From: Opitutales bacterium
Lineage (GTDB): Bacteria > Verrucomicrobiota > Verrucomicrobiia > Opitutales > JABSRG01
NCBI GenBank assembly: GCA_028280845.1
Contig: JANQKZ010000019.1
Coordinates: 62,001-126,000 of the forward strand
DNA: 64,000 bases
Direction: 5' to 3'
Translations under genes and position numbers: made by a program
Notes under the pieces: model-generated
Database searches by the model: none
What the model was told of the DNA's origin: nothing
Seen by the model: only the letters and a program-made list of their open reading frames with translations
In this document: piece after piece, positions 37,760 through 45,603 of the stretch
How the letters are laid out: every line of letters starts with the position of its first letter
Position numbering within the stretch: the stretch's first letter is position 1

Positions 37760-38550
37760 ACCACAGGCTCGGTTGACCCCACCTTCTCGTATAGCTTGGC
37801 CAATCGGTGGGCATGCTCATCATAGGCCGATTCAAACAGCTCCACCGCTCGTTCCGCCCCACAAATCGCACCCGCAGTCAACACCTTCGGCGGAGCCCCC
37901 GCTGCCGTTAAGCGCTGGGCCACCTCCGCTTTTATCGCATTCACGATCATGCACCCCCCCACCGTGGAACCCGGAGCCACCGGCGTATCCAGACCATCCA
38001 CCTGCACCATGGCATCACCGACAGGAACCCCTGTATCGAGGACATAGTCTGAGAAATCACTGAGCTTCTTCCCCCGCGGGTCTTTGCTCGTACTCGCATC
38101 CGAATGCTCCTGGCTGATCAGGCCAACGACCATGACTCCCCGGCTTTGGAACACTTCCGCCATTTCAATAGGCACCCGATTGCACCCACTGGAAGAAATC
38201 ACCAGGGCGCAGTCCGCTGCCGACAGATCAAAGTTTCTCAGGATGCGCTCCGCCAGTCCCGGAACATTCTCCAGGAACATCGCCTGTCGCTGCCCATTGG
38301 CCCCCACGACCAGATTGTGAAAGCTGAGCGACAGCTCTACGATCGGATTAAACCCCGGAAAAGAACCATAGCGGGGCCACATTTCTTCAACCATAATCCG
38401 GCTGTGGCCACTCCCAAAAACATGAACCATCCTTCCCCGAAGAATAGTCTGTGCATACAGGTCAGCTACCTCTCGTATTACAGGAGTTTGGGCCGCAACC
38501 GTTTCCGTTAAGTTTCTCACTTTTTCGATGTATTGTTCTGATGGATACAT
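37756..38550 (-). CDS. SIS-domain phosphosugar-binding protein, copy B
   Basis: A 264-residue protein of the uncharacterised phosphosugar-binding SIS group (COG4821-like). The sugar-phosphate loops are VHVFGSGHSRIM (about residues 42-53) and ALVISSSGCNRVPIEMA. A DGLDTPVAPGSTVGGCMIVN segment is shared with its paralog at 39453. SIS domains isomerise or deaminate phosphosugars or sense them. It lies three bases after the ROK gene and overlaps the FAD-oxidoreductase start by 4 bases. Having two different SIS proteins around one kinase suggests two phosphosugar steps or a heteromeric enzyme. Confidence 0.86.
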   Translation of the reverse strand: MYPSEQYIEKVRNLTETVAAQTPVIREVADLYAQTILRGRMVHVFGSGHSRIMVEEMWPRYGSFPGFNPIVELSLSFHNLVVGANGQRQAMFLENVPGLAERILRNFDLSAADCALVISSSGCNRVPIEMAEVFQSRGVMVVGLISQEHSDASTSKDPRGKKLSDFSDYVLDTGVPVGDAMVQVDGLDTPVAPGSTVGGCMIVNAIKAEVAQRLTAAGAPPKVLTAGAICGAERAVELFESAYDEHAHRLAKLYEKVGSTEPVV

Positions 38551-38553
38551 ATC

Positions 38554-39456
38554 TTAGTCCAAGTAGTTGGTGAAAGCCAGGGAAGCCATACCCATGGCCC
38601 CCGCCCATTCCCCCAGGCTGGAAATGACGATCGGCACCTGGTGCCCACCGGGACGCCACTCGACCTCGTCCATGATCTCCCTTAACGGAATGAGCAGGAA
38701 GTCGCCCGCCTGCGGGATCCCACCCGCCAGAACCACCACTTCAGGATCAAACATGTTGATATAGGACGCGATGGCACATCCTAAAGCCCGGATCGATGCC
38801 AGCCAGGTGCGGGTCGCCTCCGGGCTGCCGGCCACATAAGCGTCCACCAGGGCCTGGGTGGAGGCAAACTGTCCACCGGACCGCTCCTCCACGGTATAAT
38901 TCCCAAACAGGACTTCGATGGCACCAGGCATCCCCACGATACTGGGAGTCCCTTCCGGATCCATACACATATGCCCCAGGTGCCCGGCACGCCCTATTTT
39001 GCCGGTGAGGAGTTGACCTCCTGACAATATACCTCCCCCTACTCCGGTTCCCAGGGTGAGCAGCACAACATCCATCTTTCCCCTGGCCGCGCCGACCCAA
39101 GCCTCTCCGAGCAAAGCCGCGTGGGCATCGTTGAGCACCCGTAGCGGCACATCCGTCTGTAGAGCAGCTTTCCAACGAAACCCTTCCAATCCATGGAGCT
39201 TGCCCGGTAAATACGAAATGCAGGATCCATCCGGCGCCGCCAGGCCCGGGGCGGCTATTCCGATAGAATCCGGATCGGCGGTCTGTTCCTCCTGGATCAT
39301 CGCAACCAATTTCCGGAGGTGACCCGCCCAGTCCTCCACCGAATCCACTCCATCGAGGGTAGCCTGGGTATGGCGGGATAGCTCTTGTCCATCCGGATCT
39401 GCGGCGATGACCTTGATCGCCGTCCCCCCGAGGTCGATGCCAATACTATAGCTCAT
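38554..39456 (-). CDS. ROK-family sugar kinase lacking the zinc motif
   Basis: A 300-residue ROK protein. The true start is the ATG at 39456 (MSYSIGIDLGG), which overlaps the upstream SIS stop by 4 bases; the longer open frame above it is out of place with that gene. IGIDLGGTAIK is the ATP phosphate-binding loop, VLNDAHAALLGE contains the catalytic Asp, and LLTLGTGVGGGILS is the second phosphate segment. The ROK zinc motif (GxCxCGxxGCxE) is replaced by DPEGTPSIVGMPGAIE, and GHLGHM keeps the His. Sugar kinases without the Cys cluster exist, so it may still be active. No DNA-binding domain is present. It probably phosphorylates the pathway sugar. Confidence 0.85.
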   Translation of the reverse strand: MSYSIGIDLGGTAIKVIAADPDGQELSRHTQATLDGVDSVEDWAGHLRKLVAMIQEEQTADPDSIGIAAPGLAAPDGSCISYLPGKLHGLEGFRWKAALQTDVPLRVLNDAHAALLGEAWVGAARGKMDVVLLTLGTGVGGGILSGGQLLTGKIGRAGHLGHMCMDPEGTPSIVGMPGAIEVLFGNYTVEERSGGQFASTQALVDAYVAGSPEATRTWLASIRALGCAIASYINMFDPEVVVLAGGIPQAGDFLLIPLREIMDEVEWRPGGHQVPIVISSLGEWAGAMGMASLAFTNYLD

Positions 39457-40235
39457 GCGTAGAGGTGGGCGAGGCTCTTGCGGTAAGCTTCGTAAAACAG
39501 GTCGAGTTGTTCTTCCGCCGCATCGGCAGTGGCATTCCCTACAAAATGGTGGCTGGGAAGCATGACGGGCTGATGGCCCCGGGAGAGCAATTTCTCCGCC
39601 GTGGCACAGCGAACCATATTCATGATCATGGCCCCGGTCACCGTGGAGCTTGGACCTGTCCTCCAATCCAGACCTTCCAGCTCGACGACGCAGTCCCCCG
39701 TCGGGCAATGATTATCCAGGACCACATCCGCAACATCCATGAGTTTCTTCCCCGAGGGGTGGGTCGATTTCGACTGACTGCCGTGCTGGACCGAGCACAT
39801 CGCGACCAGGGACATTCCCCGTTCCTTGACCCCTAACGCCATTTCCACGGTGAGCGTACGGATCCCACTTGTCGAAATCAGCATGAACGCGTCGTGCGGG
39901 CCGAATTGAAAACTTTTCAACAGCTCCTCCCCGTAGCCCTCTATTTTTTCCAGATAGAGCGGCCCCCGAAGCCCGTTCATCCCCACCGTGGCGCAGTGGT
40001 TGGAGACGGCCGTCTCGGCCCAGGCAAAAAACCCGACAAAGCACCCCTGTCTGGGAGTCATCTCTTCACACATCATCCGCGAATGCCCATTGCCAAATAA
40101 AAAGACGATCCCACCCTTGGAAATGCTATCGGCGAAGATCTCCGCGGCAGCATCTATGTTACCCATCTGGGTTTCGCGGATTTGCTCCAGCAACTCCGTG
40201 GTTCGGTCGTAAAATTGTTCTGCGCCAATATTCAT
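39453..40235 (-). CDS. SIS-domain phosphosugar-binding protein, copy A
   Basis: A 260-residue paralog of the SIS protein at 37756. It has IVFLFGNGHSRMMCEEM and FMLISTSGIRTLTVEMALG as the phosphosugar loops, and EGLDWRTGPSSTVTGAMIMN as the shared C-terminal element. It overlaps the SDR stop by 4 bases at its start and the ROK start by 4 bases at its end. It may act with copy B as a heteromer or serve a different phosphosugar. The family is largely uncharacterised; relatives include N-acetylmuramic-acid-6-phosphate etherases and sugar isomerases. Confidence 0.86.
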   Translation of the reverse strand: MNIGAEQFYDRTTELLEQIRETQMGNIDAAAEIFADSISKGGIVFLFGNGHSRMMCEEMTPRQGCFVGFFAWAETAVSNHCATVGMNGLRGPLYLEKIEGYGEELLKSFQFGPHDAFMLISTSGIRTLTVEMALGVKERGMSLVAMCSVQHGSQSKSTHPSGKKLMDVADVVLDNHCPTGDCVVELEGLDWRTGPSSTVTGAMIMNMVRCATAEKLLSRGHQPVMLPSHHFVGNATADAAEEQLDLFYEAYRKSLAHLYA

Positions 40236-41032
40236 AATCCAGTAGGGGTTTGGCCTTCACTGACGGTCCACCCCCCGTCAACAAAGAGGGTTTGCCCGGT
40301 GGTAAAGCGAGATTCATCAGACATAAAGTAGAGCGCAGCCCCATCGAAATCCACAGGAGATCCGATTCTTCCTCCATCCAGGGGTTGCTTGGTTTTGATA
40401 AATTCAAGGATCGTCTCATCTCCGGCCGCTCGCTGCGCCATCGGCGTCTCGACCAGACCCGGTGCCAAGGTATTGATCCGGATGTCATATGAAGCATAAT
40501 AGGCCGCTATGGACCGGGTGAACCCATACACGGCAGACTTTGCCGCAGCATACACGTGAGTGGAAAAGAATTGTGGAGACGGAAAGTGTCCGAGGGTGGA
40601 TGCCATATTCAGAATGCTTCCTCCTTGTTCGGCCTTCATCAGGGCTTGGACGGCTGCACGGTTTGATAATATCATACTGCTCAGATTTAAAGATAGGGTC
40701 GCCTCGATCCCCTCATCAGTTACCTCATGCAAGGGACCATCTCCCATTTTGCGTCCACTGCCACCAGCCACATGGTACAAGCCTTCAAAACCACCAAAAG
40801 CATCCTGGCATAGGGCGATCGCCTGCTCAGCTGTTTTCCCCTCTCGTGCATCCCCAACGAGGGCCCGGCTGACTTCCCGCCCCAAGGTCGCCTCTGCTTT
40901 ACTGGAGTTTGCTTCGTTCCGGCCCACTAAAATCACCCGGGCTCCTTCTCCCACAAAGCACTCCGCCGCGGAATACCCCAAACCGGTTGTGCCCCCCACA
41001 ATGACAATGCGTTTTCCCTTTAATCGAGCCAT
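40232..41032 (-). CDS. SDR-family dehydrogenase, first gene of the reverse operon
   Basis: A 266-residue short-chain dehydrogenase. RIVIVGGTTGLGYSAAECF is the NAD(P) loop, HVAGGSG replaces the NNAG segment, and the catalytic Ser and YxxxK are in ILNMASTLGHF and YAAAKSAVYGF. The C-terminus FTTGQTLFVDGGWT is typical of SDRs that oxidise or reduce sugars, polyols or acyl groups. It begins the operon; its stop overlaps the next SIS start by 4 bases. The 141-base gap to the SDR gene at 41174 contains no obvious promoter consensus but must hold the operon start if there is one. Confidence 0.87.
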   Translation of the reverse strand: MARLKGKRIVIVGGTTGLGYSAAECFVGEGARVILVGRNEANSSKAEATLGREVSRALVGDAREGKTAEQAIALCQDAFGGFEGLYHVAGGSGRKMGDGPLHEVTDEGIEATLSLNLSSMILSNRAAVQALMKAEQGGSILNMASTLGHFPSPQFFSTHVYAAAKSAVYGFTRSIAAYYASYDIRINTLAPGLVETPMAQRAAGDETILEFIKTKQPLDGGRIGSPVDFDGAALYFMSDESRFTTGQTLFVDGGWTVSEGQTPTGL

Positions 41033-41173
41033 ACCCTACGCTTCCATGCGCTTGAGCCAGCTACAACGCTATTGACTCGGATTTCTTTAAAAGTGATATG
41101 AAAATTAGATGAAACCTGAAAGCTCGTCTAAATCGGTAGAGAACGAGGGCGGCTAGGCTATGCCTAAGTGACT

Positions 41174-41974
41174 TTAGCTGGCGTTGGGGGGTGGTTTGTG
41201 GTGCATCCCTTTCATGATTTGCCCCATCATGCGAACCCTGGCAAATCGAGGGAGGGTCATCAGCGAGGTGCTGAGAAACTTGGAAAACACCCCGGGACGA
41301 TCAGTCTTCGTGCTTCCCAGGTAGCGAACCGTAGAGCGGGCCACGGTTTCCGGCAACTCCGCCTTGGCCATCTTCATATCTGCGATTTCAGCAAATCCCG
41401 AATGAGTCGGGCCCGGCGCGGAGATGAGCACATCGATCCCCATAGGACTGAGCTCTTTCTGCAGCGCTTCGCCAAAACTCTGGATGTAGGCTTTCGTGGC
41501 TGCATAATTTGCCGCATGGGGTACTCCCTGAAAGGCAACAATCGAGCTGTAAAGGACGATTGCGCCGCTTCCACGTCGTCGAAAATGGTTGGCGTAGAAA
41601 TGGCATTGCTGCATCACACTGATAACATTGAGGGTCACCATATCCGTCTCAATTGAGATATCCGAGTCGATGAAGTGCCCCGACGTCCCGAAACCTGCCG
41701 CAGTAACTAGAAGGCCGACATCGAATTTTCGGGAAAATCGGAATAAAGCCTGCCTGCCTGCCTCGCTGATCAAATCGCAGGCACAAGTCTCCACCTGAAT
41801 CCCATAGTTGGATTGCAGAGATTCGGAATCCTTGGCCAGACACGCTTTCCGCCGAGCCGCCAGGATCAGGCTGAACCCTTCATCTGCCAGCGCGATGGCG
41901 GTGGCCTGTCCGATCCCACTTGAAGCTCCGGTGACCACAGCCCAGGGACCATACTTTTTCAAACGTGTTTTCAT
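41174..41974 (-). CDS. SDR-family oxidoreductase
   Basis: A 266-residue short-chain dehydrogenase started at ATG 41974 (MKTRLKKYGPWAVV), 10 bases after the DUF2141 stop. Motifs are VVTGASSGIGQATAIAL, LVTAAGFGTSGHF, SSIVAF and YAATKAYIQSF; the C-terminus is basic (MMGQIMKGMHHKP). It belongs to the acyl/ketoreductase-like SDR group rather than the sugar type. It is the last gene of a small reverse operon with DUF2141 and an ABM-like protein, under likely HxlR control. The substrate is unknown; redox-stress-linked HxlR control may point to aldehyde or quinone reduction. Confidence 0.84.
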   Translation of the reverse strand: MKTRLKKYGPWAVVTGASSGIGQATAIALADEGFSLILAARRKACLAKDSESLQSNYGIQVETCACDLISEAGRQALFRFSRKFDVGLLVTAAGFGTSGHFIDSDISIETDMVTLNVISVMQQCHFYANHFRRRGSGAIVLYSSIVAFQGVPHAANYAATKAYIQSFGEALQKELSPMGIDVLISAPGPTHSGFAEIADMKMAKAELPETVARSTVRYLGSTKTDRPGVFSKFLSTSLMTLPRFARVRMMGQIMKGMHHKPPPNAS

Positions 41975-41984
41975 GTCGGGATCC

Positions 41985-42425
41985 TCAGTCAATTTTAATT
42001 TCAATTGTTAAATCGCCTTCCACCTGCACAGCAGCCTCATCAAAACGAGGAGCGCGCAACCGGGGCCTGACATTTTGCGACACGCCCCAAGCTTCCTTGG
42101 GGATCCCCAGGAAGTTGGTGTCGGTCTTCTGGTTTCCATTCAAATCGTGAGATACCGCCACCGCGTATTGCCCAACTTCCAGATTTTCGAAGATAAAGAT
42201 GACCCCATTGATATCTGCCTGTTTCCATTGCGCAGGGACCTGCTCACTTTTTCCCATGGGGAACTCCTCCCCTTCAAGAAAGACGCTGCAGCCGATTTCG
42301 CCTGCTGCTGTGTCGATTCCCGTGATTTTTACCGTGAGCGTGTGGGCCGAAAGAGCTGCTTGGCCCGTGAGTAGCAGGCTGATCCATGCAGCCGAGAGGT
42401 TCTTTATTAACTGGGATAAGTGCAT
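41985..42425 (-). CDS. DUF2141 secreted protein
   Basis: A 146-residue exported protein with a signal peptide (LSAAWISLLLTGQAALSA). The mature part has the DUF2141 layout: LTVKITGIDTAAGEIGCSVF, a Gly/Glu-rich loop, FIFENLEVGQYAVAVSHDLNGNQKTDTNFLGIPKEAWG and a final beta-hairpin. The DLNGNQKTDTN loop resembles a calcium site. The family is small, Ig-like and of unknown function, found in Bacteroidetes, Proteobacteria and Verrucomicrobiota. It lies between the ABM-like gene and the SDR gene, and all three are read leftward. Confidence 0.82.
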   Translation of the reverse strand: MHLSQLIKNLSAAWISLLLTGQAALSAHTLTVKITGIDTAAGEIGCSVFLEGEEFPMGKSEQVPAQWKQADINGVIFIFENLEVGQYAVAVSHDLNGNQKTDTNFLGIPKEAWGVSQNVRPRLRAPRFDEAAVQVEGDLTIEIKID

Positions 42426-42476
42426 GAGTTGTGTTCCTGTTCGTGGTTGAGTGAGTGGTTGAGAAATAGAATTGGA

Positions 42477-42998
42477 CTATGGTCCAGCGGGCGGACCATA
42501 CTGGTCAACGGATGCCGGAGCCTCTCGAAGCAGCTCCAGGGCTCGATCCCAGGACAACGGTATCTCGGAAACCGGGATTTCCACCCTGTTGAATTCCGCG
42601 CTGAATAAGGCCGACCTCCCCGCTTGCATTGCTTCCCGGTGGACTCTACTCTGGACGAACGCATCCATCGCTCCCTCGCTTTCCCAGACCGTTAAGGTCC
42701 AGCCTCTGCGGCCAAACAACTCGCGCCTTATGGAATATCCAAGGAAGCCCGGTCGGTTCGTCAGATCAGCGACCACCAGCCCGGTGTGCTTCCAGAATGC
42801 ATCTTCAAGGGCTCGGTCCGCTTTTAACTCAACCGAGGTCAGGCCGACAATCACCGTGCCCGAACCGAGACGCTCCGCTACGCCGCAAGGGTCGTCCTTC
42901 AACGGGCCTCGAAAGGGTGTCGCCAGGGTATACCCGCTGAGCAACACCAATCCAGCGATCATCCCCATCCCGCCAAGTAATATGAATCCCATCGCCAT
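42477..42998 (-). CDS. Membrane-anchored ABM-like protein
   Basis: A 173-residue protein started at ATG 42998 (MAMGFILLGGMGM), which provides one hydrophobic helix; a longer upstream frame has no signal. The soluble part resembles the antibiotic-biosynthesis monooxygenase (ABM) dimeric alpha-beta barrel: VGLTSVELKADRALEDAFWK, RPGFLGYSIRREL and GWTLTVWESEGAMDAFVQS followed by HREAM. It lacks a heme or metal motif, so it could be a small monooxygenase, a detoxifying enzyme or a lipid/aldehyde-binding protein. It starts the HxlR-linked operon; its start codon lies three bases from the operator palindrome. Confidence 0.7.
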   Translation of the reverse strand: MAMGFILLGGMGMIAGLVLLSGYTLATPFRGPLKDDPCGVAERLGSGTVIVGLTSVELKADRALEDAFWKHTGLVVADLTNRPGFLGYSIRRELFGRRGWTLTVWESEGAMDAFVQSRVHREAMQAGRSALFSAEFNRVEIPVSEIPLSWDRALELLREAPASVDQYGPPAGP

Positions 42999-43001
42999 TT
43001 T

Positions 43002-43043
43002 CACTTGCGAAAAACAAGTGTTATAATACTTGCAAAACGCAAG
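43002..43043. promoter_or_regulatory. Divergent HxlR control region with two inverted repeats
   Basis: Two adjacent inverted repeats: CACTTG-7-CAAGTG at 43002-43020 and CTTGC-5-GCAAG at 43029-43043. TATAAT at 43022-43027 lies between them, fitting a -10 box for the rightward hxlR gene. Both repeats share a CTTG/CAAG half-site. Their position between an hxlR gene and a divergent operon, overlapping the leaders of both, strongly suggests the regulator's own operators. Confidence 0.72.
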
Positions 43044-43066
43044 CTTGTTTGTGAAAAATAATTCCT

Positions 43067-43444
43067 GTGACCACACCCAAGCCCAAAAAAGCGAAAGGTC
43101 GGCGGTCTCCCTGCCCGGTTTCCTGCACCATGGATTTGATCGGAGACAAGTGGACGATGTTGATCATCCGTGACCTTTATCTGGGAAAGACCCTGTTCCT
43201 CGAATTCCAGCAATCACCGGAAGGGATCGCGTCCAATATATTGGCGGCCCGGCTGAATCGCCTGACTGAGGAGGGCCTGGTGGAGCGCTTCCCCTCTCCG
43301 CGCAAGGCGGGAACAGACGCCTACCGTCTGAGCAAGAAAGGAATGACCTTATTACCCGTCCTGGAAGCGATTGCAAATTGGGGAGAAGCCAATCTGGAAG
43401 GTACCTTTTTTGGCATGGGCCGGGAACCCACTCCGGAGGCCTAG
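43067..43444 (+). CDS. HxlR-family transcriptional regulator
   Basis: A 125-residue winged-helix regulator starting at GTG 43067. It shows the family pattern CPVSCTMDLIGDKWTMLIIRDLYLG, FQQSPEGIASNILAARLNRL and LVERFPSPRKAGTDAYRLSKKG. Two N-terminal Cys residues (CPVSC) may be redox- or aldehyde-sensing, as in HypR/HxlR-type proteins, although the redox mechanism is not proven here. It is divergent from the ABM-DUF2141-SDR operon, and two inverted repeats lie between them. Autoregulation and control of that operon are likely. Confidence 0.86.
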   Translation: MTTPKPKKAKGRRSPCPVSCTMDLIGDKWTMLIIRDLYLGKTLFLEFQQSPEGIASNILAARLNRLTEEGLVERFPSPRKAGTDAYRLSKKGMTLLPVLEAIANWGEANLEGTFFGMGREPTPEA

Positions 43445-43546
43445 CTTTATCGGAACGATTTTGGTCTGAAGCACTCCATCCACTGAATTAACGTACAGTC
43501 ACAGACCCTTTTGGGGATTCAGTAAGGTGGATTCACTGGCAAGGCC

Positions 43547-45025
43547 ATGAAACCGCATTCTATCCTTGTTGCTCTGTGCATCCTCCCCCTTCATCAAGGG
43601 ACATCTGCCCCCGAAGCCACGGTGCCGCTGGAGCATCTTCCAGCCACCGTCGATTTCTCCAGGACCTTTCAAACATGGGACGGGTTTGGATTTAATTATG
43701 TAGAATCCTGTCAGCACCGGGATTACCCGGTGAACCCACAAGACTACGGAGGCTTCAGTCTGCTGAACGAGAGGCAGAAGGAGGAGATCATCGACCTGGT
43801 TTTTGCTGAAGACGGCCTGGATGTGGACATCGTCAAAATGTTTCTCGATCCATGGCACCAGGAAGAGCCCGGAGGGGCATTCGATCACGAATCCTCCACC
43901 GCCAATATGCTTGAGTTTGTCGAGGGCGGCGTGGCCAAGAAGGCGCCACGAGGTGAGGAACTGGAAGTGATTTCAACCCTTTATGGCCCGCCTGCCTGGG
44001 CCACCCGGCAACAGTTTATCGGGGGCCGTGACCTGGACCACTCCATGTTCGAGCCCCTGGCAGATTATATGGTCGCCTGGGCAGCCTTCCTCCAGGGCCG
44101 CGGTATCCCAATTAAACACCTTTCCATTCACAACGAAGGCGAAGATTTTTACCGATGGGATTTCAACGACGGCACCCAGCGATTACCGGGATTTGATTAT
44201 AATGCCTATTGGCGACCGGATGAGGTAAATGACTTTGTTCTTCTTCTAAATCATCGACTCAAACAACAGGGGCTGGGCCACATCGGGGTAACGAACGGAG
44301 AACCATCCAACTGGACCCGCTTCTACAATTGGGGCTACGCGTGGCCTCTCTATGAGAATGAGGAGGCTCTCAATGCCTTGAGTATCCTGACAACCCACGG
44401 ATTCATTAACGGAGATTTCAACCGGCTCAGCTACTCGCAGGTGAACTCGAAAACCACGGACCTCCTTCGAAGTAAGCGCCCGGATCTGCATGCCTGGGTG
44501 ACTTCATTCAGCTGGGGTGAGATGGATACTCGCTTCGTCAAAATGATGTACGAGCATATCTACGTCGCAGGGGTTAATGCCTTGATCCCATGGGCCGGCA
44601 TCCAGGTCCCCTCTCGATGGATAAATGGGGATCCCAACCCCGGAACGGCAATCTTGGTCGGCGAGGACGGGTCTTATGAGGTGACGACCGGGTATTATAT
44701 CTACAAGCAAATGACACAGGCCGGCCGACGCGGAATGGCCATCGCTCACACGATGACAGCCAATCCGGTTTCCCGGCTGATCGCCTTCGCTGGTAATGAA
44801 ACGGGCCACCCGGATGCCTTTGTCCTGGAATCGAACATCTTTATCTGGAAACTTCCCTTCCGGATCGAGGTCAAGGGGTCTGAATATTCCCACTTTAAAG
44901 CTTACCGCACCCTCGTGGATGGCAGTGAGAAATTTAAAGCAATCGGCATCTTCAAAGTCGAGAATGGTGGAATCGTTTACGACGCCCCCCGGGGAAGTGT
45001 GACCACCTTTATTGGGATACAGTAG
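43547..45025 (+). CDS. GH30 family glycosidase
   Basis: A 492-residue secreted enzyme, sequence-divergent from the GH30 protein at 27889. The signal peptide ends near GTSAP. It opens with FQTWDGFGFNYVES, followed by STLYGPPAWATRQQF and the acid/base LSIHNEGEDFY (Glu197); the nucleophile is likely in VTSFSWGEMDT (Glu325). The C-terminal beta domain (FIWKLPFRIEVKG, YDAPRGSVTTFIG) matches GH30 side domains. It may belong to a beta-1,6-galactanase- or xylanase-like subfamily. It stands alone between the HxlR gene and DUF2784, with no obvious operon partner. Confidence 0.82.
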   Translation: MKPHSILVALCILPLHQGTSAPEATVPLEHLPATVDFSRTFQTWDGFGFNYVESCQHRDYPVNPQDYGGFSLLNERQKEEIIDLVFAEDGLDVDIVKMFLDPWHQEEPGGAFDHESSTANMLEFVEGGVAKKAPRGEELEVISTLYGPPAWATRQQFIGGRDLDHSMFEPLADYMVAWAAFLQGRGIPIKHLSIHNEGEDFYRWDFNDGTQRLPGFDYNAYWRPDEVNDFVLLLNHRLKQQGLGHIGVTNGEPSNWTRFYNWGYAWPLYENEEALNALSILTTHGFINGDFNRLSYSQVNSKTTDLLRSKRPDLHAWVTSFSWGEMDTRFVKMMYEHIYVAGVNALIPWAGIQVPSRWINGDPNPGTAILVGEDGSYEVTTGYYIYKQMTQAGRRGMAIAHTMTANPVSRLIAFAGNETGHPDAFVLESNIFIWKLPFRIEVKGSEYSHFKAYRTLVDGSEKFKAIGIFKVENGGIVYDAPRGSVTTFIGIQ

Positions 45026-45064
45026 TTAAGATTAACCCTAAATTTGAATGCATAACAAAGCCCC

Positions 45065-45487
45065 TCATCTTTGTTTTTTCGGCCGGACCGGAGGGACCCA
45101 TATCCAGCTGGCAACCACGAGGAGACCGAAGAGGGTGTATGCAGCGATAAATACCCACCAGGGAGCATCGTAGTAGAGGAGTTCACCAAGCCAGTGGGCC
45201 ATGAAACTGCCTGCGTAAGGAGTGTCCCCTGCACGCGCCCTCAATTCCATTTCCCAAATCGTCAGTGGGCAGAGCTTCCCCAGCCAGGTCTGGAGGACTA
45301 CGAAACCAATGCCACCGAGATGGGCCAGACGGAACCAGAAATTACGAACCCACCGCCATTTGCAGGCTTTCCCGATCAGGGTGAGTACCAGGCCGCCAAT
45401 GACAAAGCTGACAAATAAGGCATGGATGGCCAACAAACCATCTGCACCCAGTCGATACCAATCCGTGGAGTCCACAAGCAATAACAT
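45065..45487 (-). CDS. DUF2784 membrane protein
   Basis: A 140-residue membrane protein with four hydrophobic helices. I start it at ATG 45487 because DUF2784 proteins begin with a helix of the form RLLADLVVLLHLAFV (here GADGLLAIHALFVSFVIGG); the open frame reaches 45574. The hallmark is RLAHLGGIGFVVLQTWLGKL followed by CPLTIWEMELRARAG, then YYDAPWWVFIAAYTLFG. Its function is unknown. It ends with a charged tail VRPKKQR. It is convergent with the GH30 gene, so not part of its operon. Confidence 0.86.
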   Translation of the reverse strand: MLLLVDSTDWYRLGADGLLAIHALFVSFVIGGLVLTLIGKACKWRWVRNFWFRLAHLGGIGFVVLQTWLGKLCPLTIWEMELRARAGDTPYAGSFMAHWLGELLYYDAPWWVFIAAYTLFGLLVVASWIWVPPVRPKKQR

Positions 45488-45603
45488 ATAAGGGATGCTA
45501 TCCAAAGCCAAGACCGACTTGAGGATGGTCGCAAGGGCTCGCGACCCATAGATGTAATCACTGGGAGGTTGCAATTTACCCCCGCTGCCCTCGATATTCC
45601 CTT

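Noticed and set aside
41033-41173. Riboswitch or leader RNA before the large operon
   Set aside because: Only 141 bases, with no conserved riboswitch core or strong hairpin that I can identify.
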